A stretch of 64,000 nt of DNA. Origin: Formosa sediminum. GTDB lineage: Bacteria > Bacteroidota > Bacteroidia > Flavobacteriales > Flavobacteriaceae. Below, in pieces: positions 45,839 through 54,940 of this stretch. The stretch spans positions 434,001 to 498,000 of the forward strand of contig NZ_CP041637.1 of assembly GCF_007197735.1 (NCBI RefSeq). The letters run 5' to 3'. The position numbers and the translations under genes were made by a program. Each line of letters opens with the position of its first letter. Positions within the stretch are counted from its first letter, which is position 1. The notes beneath the pieces were generated by a model. That model had not been told where the DNA came from. It was given only the letters and a program-made list of their open reading frames with translations, and searched no databases.

Positions 45839-47122
45839 TTAGGCATTCTTTACAGCTTCGAAAGCTTGTTTTAAATCGGCTTTTAAATCTTCTACATCTT
45901 CAATTCCAACAGATAAACGCACCAAATCTTTAGTAACTCCAGAAGCTTCTTGAGCAGCTTCGTCTAGTTGCTGATGTGTTGTACTTGAAGGATGAATAAT
46001 TAATGATTTAGTATCTCCAATATTTGCTAACAGTGAAAATATTTGAGTTTTATCGGCTATAATTTTGGCAGCATCAAAACCTCCTTTATGGCCAAACGTT
46101 ACCATCCCGCTTTGTCCTTTTGGCAGATATTTATCGGCTAAAGTCTTGTATTTACTACTCGCTAAACCTGGATAATTTACCCAAGCAATGTCGTCTTGTG
46201 CTTCTAACCATTGTGCTAGTGCCAAGGCATTTTCACTATGTTTTTTAATACGTAATTCTAAGGTTTCTAAGCCTTGAATAATTTGAAAGGCGTTAAACGG
46301 ACTTAAAGCACTACCATAATCACGTAAACCTTCAATTCTAACTTTAGCGATAAATGCCGCTTCTTTTAAAACGTCGCTATACACCAAACCGTGATATCCA
46401 GCAGAAGGTTCTGTAAATTCTGGAAATTTTCCGTTGGCCCAATTAAAGGTTCCCGCATCTACGATTACACCACCTAAACTTGTACCGTTACCGTTAATGT
46501 ATTTTGTTAAGGAGTGAATTACGAGATTTGCACCGTATTGAATTGGATTTAACAATGCTGGAGAAGCCACGGTATTGTCTACAATTAAAGGAATATCGTT
46601 TGCTTTTGATACACCTGCAATCGCTTCAATATCTAAAACATCTAATTTTGGATTACCTAAAGATTCAATAAATACAGCACGAGTGTTATCCTGAATAGCC
46701 GCTTGAAAATTTTCGGCATCTGTTGGGTCTACAAACGTTGTTGTAATACCGTGCCTTGGTAAGGTAACAGCTAGTAAATTATAAGTTCCGCCATACAAAC
46801 TATTAGAAGCGACTATATGGTCTCCTGCCTTTAGTAATGTTAATAATGCTGTAGAAATTGCCGCCGTTCCTGAAGCCGTAACAACTGCTGCAATACCACC
46901 TTCGATAGTTGCTAGACGTTGCTCTAAAATATCGTTTGTAGGGTTGTTTAGTCGGGTATAAATGTAACCAGGTTCTGCTAAAGCAAATAGGTTAGCCGCG
47001 TGGTCTGAATCGTTAAACACATAAGATGATGTTTGATAAATTGGCACGGCACGAGTTCCTCCGTTTTTTGTAACATCGTGTCCGGCATGCAACGCTTGAG
47101 TTGCGAATTTTTGTGTACTCAT
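45839..47122 (-). CDS. metY: O-acetylhomoserine sulfhydrylase
   Basis: A 427-residue PLP enzyme forming homocysteine (or methionine from methanethiol) from O-acetylhomoserine and sulfide. Features are ATQALHAGHDVTKNGGTRAV at the start, IHSLTKYINGNGTSLGGVIV with the PLP lysine, and TKSLIIHPSSTTHQQL. The insertion around WANGKFPEFTEPSAGYHGL marks the MetY branch and makes it longer than MetZ/MetB. First gene of the methionine operon, directly under a SAM-I riboswitch with a terminator. Confidence 0.94.
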   Translation of the reverse strand: MSTQKFATQALHAGHDVTKNGGTRAVPIYQTSSYVFNDSDHAANLFALAEPGYIYTRLNNPTNDILEQRLATIEGGIAAVVTASGTAAISTALLTLLKAGDHIVASNSLYGGTYNLLAVTLPRHGITTTFVDPTDAENFQAAIQDNTRAVFIESLGNPKLDVLDIEAIAGVSKANDIPLIVDNTVASPALLNPIQYGANLVIHSLTKYINGNGTSLGGVIVDAGTFNWANGKFPEFTEPSAGYHGLVYSDVLKEAAFIAKVRIEGLRDYGSALSPFNAFQIIQGLETLELRIKKHSENALALAQWLEAQDDIAWVNYPGLASSKYKTLADKYLPKGQSGMVTFGHKGGFDAAKIIADKTQIFSLLANIGDTKSLIIHPSSTTHQQLDEAAQEASGVTKDLVRLSVGIEDVEDLKADLKQAFEAVKNA

Positions 47123-47210
47123 TTTTCTTTCTTTTTGAGTTAAATAAATTAAAACTAAAAGCCAAATGCACCTTATATTTAGGGTGTACTTATTAGAAAA
47201 ATGTTAAAAA

Positions 47211-47239
47211 GAAAAAAATAAAATTACAGATAGTAATTT
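47211..47239 (-). terminator. Riboswitch-controlled terminator before metY
   Basis: On the minus strand AAATTAC pairs with GTAATTT around a 5-base loop and is followed by TATTTTTTTC. It lies 7 bases after the P1 helix of the SAM riboswitch. The loop sequence CTATCT can pair with AGATAG just inside P1, a possible antiterminator that SAM binding would prevent. Confidence 0.7.
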
Positions 47240-47245
47240 CGTTGA

Positions 47246-47365
47246 GTTATCTATCTAAATCCCCGATAAATGAATCGGTTTTTAAGTAGAATTTAGCACC
47301 TTCTTTATAAATTAAAGGGTTGCTAAGGTTTCAGCGGGTCTAATCCCTCCACCTTTCTTGATAAC
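47246..47365 (-). promoter_or_regulatory. SAM-I (S-box) riboswitch upstream of metY
   Basis: Minus-strand P1 GTTATC (47365-47360) pairs with GATAAC (47251-47246). Between them are the conserved S-box segments GGTGGAGGGATTAGACCCGC, GAAACCTTAGCAACCC and AAGGTGCTAAATTCTAC plus a GC-containing hairpin (AACCGATT with the region ATCGGGGATT). It precedes metY and the metX-thrA fusion, with a terminator directly downstream. Confidence 0.94.
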
Positions 47366-47395
47366 ATTTCAATAAAATATTGAACTTTGTGAGTA

Positions 47396-47427
47396 CAAAT
47401 ATTCAGTTAGAAAAATTGATTTTCCAA
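47396..47427 (-). promoter_or_regulatory. Probable promoter of the metY riboswitch transcript
   Basis: TTG (47425-47427), a 21-base spacer and AATATTTG (47396-47403) differ from the consensus by one base. Transcription would start about 25 bases before P1 of the riboswitch. Confidence 0.45.
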
Positions 47428-47461
47428 ATTATTTATAACATTTTTTATAAAGTTATATTTA

Positions 47462-49009
47462 CTACACTTTCGTTTTTTCTAAATATTTATCCTTAATAAC
47501 CTGTCCTACAGGTCTATTCTCAATTTTACTTTCTAACCAAGAAATAATATCTAGATATAAAAATGCTCGTTTTTCATATGGGTGGTCCTCATACATTTTT
47601 AATGTATCTCTTAACCTTATAAATGCTTTTTTAATGTCTTGAGGATACACATCTTGTAATCCTTTTATAAATTTTATCATCTCTTTTTGCACCTCATGCA
47701 AATCGTTCATTTTTATTAAAAACTTATAAGTGCTACGCAGCAACGTTTCTATATGATAATCCATACCAGCCTCGTAATGAGCTACTAAATTTAAGACTCT
47801 CGAGAAACACAACAAATCTTCTCGCATGGATAAACTTTTATTTGAAATGATTTTATCTAAATAGAAAATGCATTGCTTATTATCTCCTGCACCAAAATAC
47901 AAACTAGCAAATTTATAATAAAAAATCATGGTGTGATGCTCGTCTATTCTATTTGAATATTTTTTTAAATCTGTTTCTATTTTAGGAACCAATTGCAAAC
48001 CTGCCTCAAACGAGCCATCTATAAAATGTAAATTAACTTTGTTTAAATTAAGGTACAAAAAAGCTAAAGCTTCAACGTTTTCATCTCTTAAGAAAGTTTT
48101 ATCTTTTACGGTTTGCTCTAAACGGACTAAAGCCTCTTCAAATTTATCTCTACTCCTTACAAAAAATAAAGCTTCTAATAAATAATTTTTACCTTTTAAG
48201 AAGAATACAGGGTTTAAATTAATCATAGCAGGATTCTCATAAAATAAGTCGACCCATTTTGATGCATATTTATAACAATTTTTAAAGTCTTGAGTTAAAA
48301 AACTATACCACAAATAGGCATTATACAACCATAACTTTTCTCTAAACCCGAGATTTTTAATATAATATTTGGGTAAACGTTTATAGAAATATGATGCCAC
48401 TTGCTCCCCTTCTTCTTCATTCTTTACATACCCCTGTTTTAAGAACAAACCATATAACTGTAATGACAAATTAGACAATTTACTAGCCACCACATTTAAA
48501 GCACTTAACTCTTTAGCCTGTATCGTAAGTTCATCTGCTCGACCTCCAATACTTCTTGTTATATATTGTGACTCTATTAATTTTTCAAATTCTACAATCT
48601 CATAAGCCAAATTTTTCTCTTCATTCTGTATAGCTAATTCTTTAGATTTATCTAAAATTTTTAAACTCTGTTTATAAAGCCCTTTATGGTATAAAATAGA
48701 AGCAAAATCTAATTGTTCTCGAATTTGCGACCTTATGTTTTGATGTGAAGGATTTAATTTTAAACTAATTAAAATTTGTTTGTACAAATGTGCTTTAACA
48801 TTTGCCAACTGTTGTTTTTTTACATCTCCATTTTTTAAAATAAAATCTTCGTCATAACTTGTTAATTTGTCTAAAATATTAAATAAGTTAAGAAATTTAG
48901 AGTCGTTATTAACACCTAACCGTCCAACATACAGTTTAAACTGTCGTTTTTCAGACTTGGTTAGCGACTTCACTAATAAAAACAAATTATCTTTTTGGTC
49001 TTTTATCAT
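47462..49009 (-). CDS. Hypothetical helical-repeat protein
   Basis: A 515-residue cytoplasmic protein without signal peptide. It opens with MIKDQKDNLFLLVKSLTKSE and is almost entirely helical, with repeat-like segments (FASILYHKGLYKQSLKILDK, YKFASLYFGAGDNKQCIFYL) that resemble TPR units, suggesting a protein-binding scaffold. The ATG at 49009 is preferred over a TTG one codon upstream. It is divergent from leuA. I do not recognise a function; similar proteins are widespread in flavobacteria next to amino-acid genes. Confidence 0.7.
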   Translation of the reverse strand: MIKDQKDNLFLLVKSLTKSEKRQFKLYVGRLGVNNDSKFLNLFNILDKLTSYDEDFILKNGDVKKQQLANVKAHLYKQILISLKLNPSHQNIRSQIREQLDFASILYHKGLYKQSLKILDKSKELAIQNEEKNLAYEIVEFEKLIESQYITRSIGGRADELTIQAKELSALNVVASKLSNLSLQLYGLFLKQGYVKNEEEGEQVASYFYKRLPKYYIKNLGFREKLWLYNAYLWYSFLTQDFKNCYKYASKWVDLFYENPAMINLNPVFFLKGKNYLLEALFFVRSRDKFEEALVRLEQTVKDKTFLRDENVEALAFLYLNLNKVNLHFIDGSFEAGLQLVPKIETDLKKYSNRIDEHHTMIFYYKFASLYFGAGDNKQCIFYLDKIISNKSLSMREDLLCFSRVLNLVAHYEAGMDYHIETLLRSTYKFLIKMNDLHEVQKEMIKFIKGLQDVYPQDIKKAFIRLRDTLKMYEDHPYEKRAFLYLDIISWLESKIENRPVGQVIKDKYLEKTKV

Positions 49010-49024
49010 CAAATAAAAAATATT

Positions 49025-49055
49025 GTAATTAACTGATATAAAAATAGTTAATTAC
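49025..49055. repeat. Perfect 10-bp inverted repeat in the divergent gap
   Basis: GTAATTAACT (49025-49034) and AGTTAATTAC (49046-49055) are separated by 11 bases. The repeat lies 15 bases upstream of the hypothetical gene and 44 bases before the leuA -33 element. It has no T-tract suitable for termination, so an operator or 5'-leader hairpin is more likely. Confidence 0.6.
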
Positions 49056-49098
49056 ACTTAAACACTTTTAAACATCGTAAAAATACAACATTGAGGTA

Positions 49099-49128
49099 TT
49101 GCTTTCACAAAAGCAAAATATAAATTCG
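49099..49128 (+). promoter_or_regulatory. leuA promoter overlapped by a palindrome
   Basis: TTG (49099-49101), a 19-base spacer and TAAATTCG (49121-49128, one mismatch) form a promoter 29 bases before the leuA ATG. The -33 element and spacer are part of the inverted repeat TTGCTTT-CACA-AAAGCAA (49099-49116), a candidate repressor site. No Leu-rich leader peptide is present here. Confidence 0.55.
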
Positions 49129-49157
49129 TAGCACAATAAGAAAATAAAATCATATAA

Positions 49158-50333
49158 ATGTCACATTCTAACATTCAAATATTTGACACAACGTTACGCG
49201 ATGGCGAACAAGTCCCTGGTTGCAAGTTAAACAAAGAGCAAAAAATAATTATTGCCGAAAAACTTGACACACTGGGAGTTGACGTTATTGAAGCAGGATT
49301 TCCAGTGTCAAGTCCTGGAGATTTCGCATCGGTTGAAGCCATTTCAAAAATCGTAAAGAATGCAACAGTTTGTGGTCTGACTAGATCTGTAGAAAACGAT
49401 ATTAAAGTTGCTGGTGAAGCATTGCGTTATGCAAAAAAATCTAGAATTCATACAGGAATTGGGACATCTGACTCTCATATAAAATTTAAATTTAATTCTA
49501 ATCGCGATGCGATTATTGAACGTGCTGTAAGAGCAGTACGTTATGCCAAAACCTTTACCGAAGATGTAGAGTTTTATGCAGAAGATGCTGGACGAACAGA
49601 TAACGATTACTTGGCACGTGTTTGCGAAGCTGTCATTGCTGCAGGTGCAACAGTTTTAAATATTCCAGACACAACAGGCTACTGTTTACCAAACGAATAT
49701 GGCGCTAAAATTAAGTATTTAATGGAAAACGTTAAAGGTATAGAAAATGCCATTTTATCTTGTCATTGCCATAATGATTTAGGTTTAGCTACTGCAAATT
49801 CTATAGAAGGTGTGATAAACGGTGCAAGACAAATTGAGTGCACTATAAACGGCATTGGAGAACGTGCAGGTAACACAGCTTTAGAAGAAGTTGTTATGAT
49901 CCTTAAACAACATCCAACATTAAATTTAGACACCAACATAAATACATCTTTATTATACAGTACAAGCCAAATGGTTTCTGAACATATGGGAATATACACG
50001 CAACCAAACAAAGCTATTGTAGGTGCTAATGCTTTTGCCCACAGTTCTGGAATTCACCAAGATGGTGTGATTAAAAATCGTGAAACATACGAAATAATAG
50101 ACCCTAAAGATGTAGGTGTTACTGAATCTGCTATTGTTTTAACAGCAAGAAGTGGTAGAGCAGCTTTAGCATATCGTGCTAAAAACGTAGGTTATGAATT
50201 AACAAAATTGCAATTGGATGAAGTGTATGCTAATTTTTTAAATTTTGCAGATGTAAAGAAAGAAATAGATGATGCAGACATACATAAAATTATAGAATCT
50301 AGTAGCGTATATAAACAAATTATTTCAGCTTAA
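49158..50333 (+). CDS. leuA: 2-isopropylmalate synthase, short form
   Basis: A 391-residue LeuA condensing acetyl-CoA and 2-ketoisovalerate. The catalytic [16 protein letters not shown] is present (Val instead of the common Ser in RDGEQSPG). [13 protein letters not shown] gives the metal-binding His pair, and [19 protein letters not shown] is typical. The protein ends about 120 residues before the usual length, so the C-terminal allosteric leucine-binding domain is missing and feedback inhibition is not expected by that route. First gene of leuACDB. Confidence 0.93.
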   Translation: MSHSNIQIFDTTLRDGEQVPGCKLNKEQKIIIAEKLDTLGVDVIEAGFPVSSPGDFASVEAISKIVKNATVCGLTRSVENDIKVAGEALRYAKKSRIHTGIGTSDSHIKFKFNSNRDAIIERAVRAVRYAKTFTEDVEFYAEDAGRTDNDYLARVCEAVIAAGATVLNIPDTTGYCLPNEYGAKIKYLMENVKGIENAILSCHCHNDLGLATANSIEGVINGARQIECTINGIGERAGNTALEEVVMILKQHPTLNLDTNINTSLLYSTSQMVSEHMGIYTQPNKAIVGANAFAHSSGIHQDGVIKNRETYEIIDPKDVGVTESAIVLTARSGRAALAYRAKNVGYELTKLQLDEVYANFLNFADVKKEIDDADIHKIIESSSVYKQIISA

Positions 50334-50389
50334 AACAAGCTAAAAGTCTATGTCTTAAATTATTTTAGAGGTAGCAAAAATAACATGAA

Positions 50390-51772
50390 ATGAAAAAAAC
50401 ATTATTTGATAAAGTTTGGGATGCACACGTTGTTGACGCCATTGAAAATGGGCCACAAATACTATACATCGACAAACATTTAATTCACGAAGTTACAAGC
50501 CCACAGGCTTTTAAAGAATTAAAAGATAGAAATATTCCGCTGTTTAGACCAAATCAAATTGTGGCAACAGCAGACCATAATACACCAACAACAAATCAAC
50601 ATTTACCAATACAAGACAAACTATCAAGACATCAGCTTGAGCAACTATCAAGAAACTGTGCCGACAACGGAATCACACTTTTTGAATTAGGTCACAAATA
50701 TAATGGAATAGTGCACGTAATGTCACCCGAATTAGGTATCACACAACCTGGAATGACAATAGTATGTGGGGACAGTCATACTTCCACACATGGTGCATTT
50801 GGAACCATTGCTTTTGGAATCGGTACCAGTCAGGTTGCTCAAGTTTTTGCTAGCCAATGTTTACTTTTAACAAAACCTAAAAGTTTACGTGTTAGTGTAA
50901 ATGGTAAATTAAAAAAAGGAGTCCTTCCTAAAGATGTTATTTTGTATATTATCTCAAAATTAGGTACCAATGCTGGAACAGGTTATTTCTGTGAATATGC
51001 TGGAGATGTTTTTGAAAACATGAGTATGGAAGGCCGTATGACAGTTTGTAATATGAGTATTGAAATGGGCGCACGAGGCGGAATGATTGCTCCAGACCAA
51101 ACTACTTTTGACTATGTTGAAGGTCGTGAATTTGCACCTAAAGGTGAAGATTTTGAAAAGAAAGTAGCCTATTGGAAAACATTACCGACAGATGAAGGTG
51201 CCAAATTCGATAAAGAATATTTTTTCGATGCAGCAGATATCGAACCTATGGTAACCTATGGAACCAACCCAGGTATGGGGATTAAAGTAACAGACAATAT
51301 TCCTACCCTTGACGATGCCTCTTTTGAAAAATCATTGAAATATATGGATTTTAAGAAAGGAGAATCTCTTATAAACAAACCAATTAATTTTGTCTTTATT
51401 GGTAGCTGTACCAACTCAAGAATTGAAGATTTTAGAGTGGCTGCCGAGTTTATTAAAGGCAAACAAAAAGCACCTAACGTTACTGCCTGGCTAGTACCAG
51501 GTAGTAAGTTGGTAGAAACACAAATTATTGAAGAAGGCCTTAAAGACATTTTTACAGCTGCAGGTTTTGAACTTCGCCAACCAGGATGTTCTGCCTGTTT
51601 AGCAATGAATGAAGACAAGATTCCGCAAAATGAATATTGTGTATCTACTTCAAACAGAAATTTTGAAGGTAGACAAGGGCAAGGCGCTAGAACTATTTTA
51701 GCAAGTCCGTTAGTTGCAGCAGCAACTGCTGTTGAAGGAAAAATTATTGACATTACTAAACATTTAAACTAA
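50390..51772 (+). CDS. leuC: 3-isopropylmalate dehydratase large subunit
   Basis: A 460-residue aconitase-family subunit. The [4Fe-4S] ligands are in [13 protein letters not shown] and [26 protein letters not shown] and [15 protein letters not shown] are typical of LeuC. With LeuD it isomerises 2- to 3-isopropylmalate. leuD begins at the base after its stop codon, so the two subunits are made together. Confidence 0.97.
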   Translation: MKKTLFDKVWDAHVVDAIENGPQILYIDKHLIHEVTSPQAFKELKDRNIPLFRPNQIVATADHNTPTTNQHLPIQDKLSRHQLEQLSRNCADNGITLFELGHKYNGIVHVMSPELGITQPGMTIVCGDSHTSTHGAFGTIAFGIGTSQVAQVFASQCLLLTKPKSLRVSVNGKLKKGVLPKDVILYIISKLGTNAGTGYFCEYAGDVFENMSMEGRMTVCNMSIEMGARGGMIAPDQTTFDYVEGREFAPKGEDFEKKVAYWKTLPTDEGAKFDKEYFFDAADIEPMVTYGTNPGMGIKVTDNIPTLDDASFEKSLKYMDFKKGESLINKPINFVFIGSCTNSRIEDFRVAAEFIKGKQKAPNVTAWLVPGSKLVETQIIEEGLKDIFTAAGFELRQPGCSACLAMNEDKIPQNEYCVSTSNRNFEGRQGQGARTILASPLVAAATAVEGKIIDITKHLN

Positions 51773-52372
51773 ATGGAAAAGTTTACAACATTACAGTCTA
51801 GAGCCATTCCATTAGACATAGAAAATATAGATACAGACCAAATTATCCCTGCTCGATTCTTAAAAGCTACAGACAGAGAAGGTTTTGGAGACAATGTATT
51901 TAGAGATTGGAGATATCATAAAAATGGAGATATTAATGAAGAATTCCCACTAAATGATATCACTTATGCCGGTAGCATTCTAGTTGCTGGAGACAATTTT
52001 GGTTGTGGTTCTAGTCGCGAGCATGCCGCTTGGGCTATTGCAGATTATGGATTTAAGGTTGTGGTTTCTAGTTTCTTTGCAGATATTTTTAAAGGAAATG
52101 CTCTTAATAATGGAATATTACCCGTACAAGTATCTCCAGAATTCTTAAAAGTGTTATTTAATCACATAACAAGTGACCCAGAAACAATAATTAATGTAAA
52201 TTTAGAGGCTCAAATCATTTCTATTCAAGACACTGATTTTCAAGAATCTTTTGAGATCGATCCATACAAAAAAACGTGTCTAATTAATGGATATGATGAT
52301 ATTGATTATTTGTTAAGTAAAAAAGAAGATATTTTAGCCTTTGAAGCTAAAAACGAAACCATAGCCCTATAA
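51773..52372 (+). CDS. leuD: 3-isopropylmalate dehydratase small subunit
   Basis: A 199-residue swivel-domain subunit with [29 protein letters not shown] and [16 protein letters not shown], all typical of LeuD. Its length fits the proteobacterial-type LeuD. It begins directly at the leuC stop codon and is followed by leuB after 52 bases. Confidence 0.97.
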   Translation: MEKFTTLQSRAIPLDIENIDTDQIIPARFLKATDREGFGDNVFRDWRYHKNGDINEEFPLNDITYAGSILVAGDNFGCGSSREHAAWAIADYGFKVVVSSFFADIFKGNALNNGILPVQVSPEFLKVLFNHITSDPETIINVNLEAQIISIQDTDFQESFEIDPYKKTCLINGYDDIDYLLSKKEDILAFEAKNETIAL

Positions 52373-52424
52373 CCTTTATAAATTAGAAACGCTAATTTTT
52401 AAGGGCGACTAAAACATAATTCTT

Positions 52425-53543
52425 ATGAAACTAAATATAGCAGTATTAGCAGGAGACGGGATTGGACCAGAAGTCACTGCACAATCTATAAAAGTTCTTA
52501 AAGCTATAGCTTTAGAATTTAATCACACCTTTAATTTTAAGTACGCACCTGTTGGAGCAATCGCAATAGACGAAACTGGAAATCCGTTGCCAGAAGCCAC
52601 TTTAGAATTGTGTAAAAATAGCGACGCGCTATTATTTGGTGCTATTGGCGACCCTAAATACGACAACGATCCTAGTGCAAAAGTACGTCCTGAACAAGGC
52701 TTACTAGCATTAAGAAAAGCTTTAGGTTTATATGCCAATATTAGACCTGTTAAAGCCTATGATACCTTATTAAGTAAATCCCCTTTAAAAAAGGATATTA
52801 TTAAAGGAACAGATATTAGCATTTACAGAGAACTTACTGGAGGTATTTACTTCGGAAAAAAAGAAACAAGTGAAGATGGTAATACGGCTTCAGATCTATG
52901 CGAATATTCTCGTGAAGAAATTGAACGTTTAGCACATTTAGCATTTAAAGCAGCTCAAACAAGAAAGAAAAAATTAACTTTAATAGATAAAGCAAACGTA
53001 TTAGAAACATCACGTTTATGGCGTAGAGTTGTTACCGAAGTTGCTAAAAGCTACAAAGACGTAGAATTAGATTTCTTATTTATAGATAATGCGGCCATGC
53101 AAATGATATTAAATCCAAAACAGTTTGATGTTATTTTAACAGAAAACATGTTTGGAGACATTATTAGCGACGAGGCTAGTGTAATTGGTGGCTCTATAGG
53201 ATTATTAGCATCAGCTTCTGTGGGAGATAAATATGCAATGTTTGAGCCTATTCACGGGTCTTATCCGCAAGCTACAAACAAAGGTATCGCAAATCCAATT
53301 GCTTCTATCTTATCTGCAGCCATGTTATTAGACCATTTTGATTTAAATGACGAAGCTGATTTAATACGAACTGCTATCGATAAATCTTTAGCACTACACA
53401 TTACAACGCCAGATTTAAACACCAAATACGACAATATTACAACCACAAAGGTTGGTGATTTTATTGCCGATTTTATTAGTAACCCTAAAGATTCTAATCA
53501 TAATTTTTCTAATATTCACTTAGGACAATCTACGATTATATAA
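52425..53543 (+). CDS. leuB: 3-isopropylmalate dehydrogenase
   Basis: A 372-residue NAD-dependent decarboxylating dehydrogenase. LAGDGIGPEVTAQSIKVL starts the protein. RELTGGIYFGKKE and the metal/substrate site NMFGDIISDEASVIGGSIGL are present, as is HGSYPQATNKGIANPIASIL. Last gene of the leucine operon; a strong bidirectional terminator follows 18 bases later. ilv genes are not in the window. Confidence 0.97.
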   Translation: MKLNIAVLAGDGIGPEVTAQSIKVLKAIALEFNHTFNFKYAPVGAIAIDETGNPLPEATLELCKNSDALLFGAIGDPKYDNDPSAKVRPEQGLLALRKALGLYANIRPVKAYDTLLSKSPLKKDIIKGTDISIYRELTGGIYFGKKETSEDGNTASDLCEYSREEIERLAHLAFKAAQTRKKKLTLIDKANVLETSRLWRRVVTEVAKSYKDVELDFLFIDNAAMQMILNPKQFDVILTENMFGDIISDEASVIGGSIGLLASASVGDKYAMFEPIHGSYPQATNKGIANPIASILSAAMLLDHFDLNDEADLIRTAIDKSLALHITTPDLNTKYDNITTTKVGDFIADFISNPKDSNHNFSNIHLGQSTII

Positions 53544-53560
53544 TATACATATTACAAATA

Positions 53561-53596
53561 AAAAAGCGTCTTAGTTAGTTTACTAAGACGCTTTTT
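53561..53596. terminator. Bidirectional terminator between leuB and argH
   Basis: AGCGTCTTAGT pairs with ACTAAGACGCT, extended by five A on the left and T on the right, around a short loop. It works for leuACDB on the plus strand and for the arginine operon on the minus strand. Confidence 0.92.
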
Positions 53597-53617
53597 TTAT
53601 GCATGAAATTACACCAC

Positions 53618-54895
53618 TTATAATTTCGGAAATTTTTCGCTAATGCTATCTAACCCTAGATTGTGAATACTTCCTAAATGCGTGTGTTTTTTAGAATCGT
53701 CTGGCACATAAGTTCCTGCTTCTACTTCGCCACCTATCTTCTTATAAGCATCTCTAAACGACATTCCTTCTACCACCAAAGTATTGATATTATCTACTGT
53801 AAATAAGAATTTATATTTCTCGTCGTGTAAATTAATTTCTTTAACCTTAACCTGAGCAATAGAGAAATTAAAAATATCTAAAATATCTTTCATATCTTCT
53901 AAAGCCTGAATCATGTTTTCCTTTAATAATTGGTAGTCACGGTGATATCCGCTAGGCAAATTATTAGTGATTAACACCATTTCTGTTTGTAGCGCCTGAA
54001 TCTTATTACATTTACCACGAATCAATTCAAATACATCTGGATTTTTCTTGTGTGGCATAATACTACTTCCTGTAGTTAATTCGTCTGGAAAGGCGATAAA
54101 ACCAAAATTCTGACTATTATACAAGCAAATATCCATAGCAAAACGCGATAAAGTGTTTGCTAAACTTCCTAAGGAAGCAGCAATGGTTCGTTCACTTTTA
54201 CCACGACTCATTTGCGCGGCCACTACATTATACTTTAAGGTTGAAAAGCCCATTTCTTTTGTCGTTAATTCACGATCTATCGGAAAAGAACTACCGTAAC
54301 CTGCAGCAGAACCTAACGGATTCTGATCGGCTACTCTTTGTGCCGCTTGTAGCATATACACATCATCAATCAATAACTCGGCATAGGCAGAGAACCAAAC
54401 ACCGAAAGACGACGGCATAGCCACTTGTAAATGCGTGTAGCCAGGTAATAAAGCATCTTTATGGGTTTCGGCTAAACCAATTAAGGTATCGAAAAACGTT
54501 TTGGTTTTGTCCTGTATGGTTTTTAATTCTTCTTTAAAATACAATTGAAGTGCCACTAAAACTTGGTCGTTTCTAGACCGTGCAGTATGTATTTTTTTTC
54601 CTACCTCACCTAAAGATTTTGTCAGTTCAAATTCTATTTTAGAATGCACATCTTCAAAACTCTCTTCTATTTGAAAAGTTCCCGCTTCAATCTGAGCGGC
54701 TAACTCATCTAAACCCCCAAGTAATTGTTCTAATTCTTCAGTAGTAATAATATTAATGCTTTGTAACATTTTAGCGTGAGCTTTAGACGCTATAACATCG
54801 TACTTCGCTATATGAATATCGATTTCTCTATCGTTACCAACAGTAAATTGTTCTATTTTTTTATCTATTGAAAGCCCTTTATCCCAAAGTTTCAT
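53618..54895 (-). CDS. argH: Argininosuccinate lyase
   Basis: A 425-residue fumarase-superfamily lyase that splits argininosuccinate into arginine and fumarate. The family signature GSSIMPHKKNPDVFELIRG and the HTARSRNDQVL segment are intact, along with DVHSKIEFELTK. It is a little shorter than most ArgH proteins. Last gene of the arginine operon, ending at the bidirectional terminator, 45 bases after the ArgE-like gene. Confidence 0.95.
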   Translation of the reverse strand: MKLWDKGLSIDKKIEQFTVGNDREIDIHIAKYDVIASKAHAKMLQSINIITTEELEQLLGGLDELAAQIEAGTFQIEESFEDVHSKIEFELTKSLGEVGKKIHTARSRNDQVLVALQLYFKEELKTIQDKTKTFFDTLIGLAETHKDALLPGYTHLQVAMPSSFGVWFSAYAELLIDDVYMLQAAQRVADQNPLGSAAGYGSSFPIDRELTTKEMGFSTLKYNVVAAQMSRGKSERTIAASLGSLANTLSRFAMDICLYNSQNFGFIAFPDELTTGSSIMPHKKNPDVFELIRGKCNKIQALQTEMVLITNNLPSGYHRDYQLLKENMIQALEDMKDILDIFNFSIAQVKVKEINLHDEKYKFLFTVDNINTLVVEGMSFRDAYKKIGGEVEAGTYVPDDSKKHTHLGSIHNLGLDSISEKFPKL

Positions 54896-54940
54896 AAGTT
54901 AAGATTTTTATAGTTTAAGCTGAACATGCAACTTAAATCA

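Noticed and set aside
51256-51753. 165-codon minus-strand ORF opposite leuC
   Set aside because: Longest shadow ORF in the window; it lies wholly within leuC, has no recognisable domain, and leuC motifs are intact in the same stretch.
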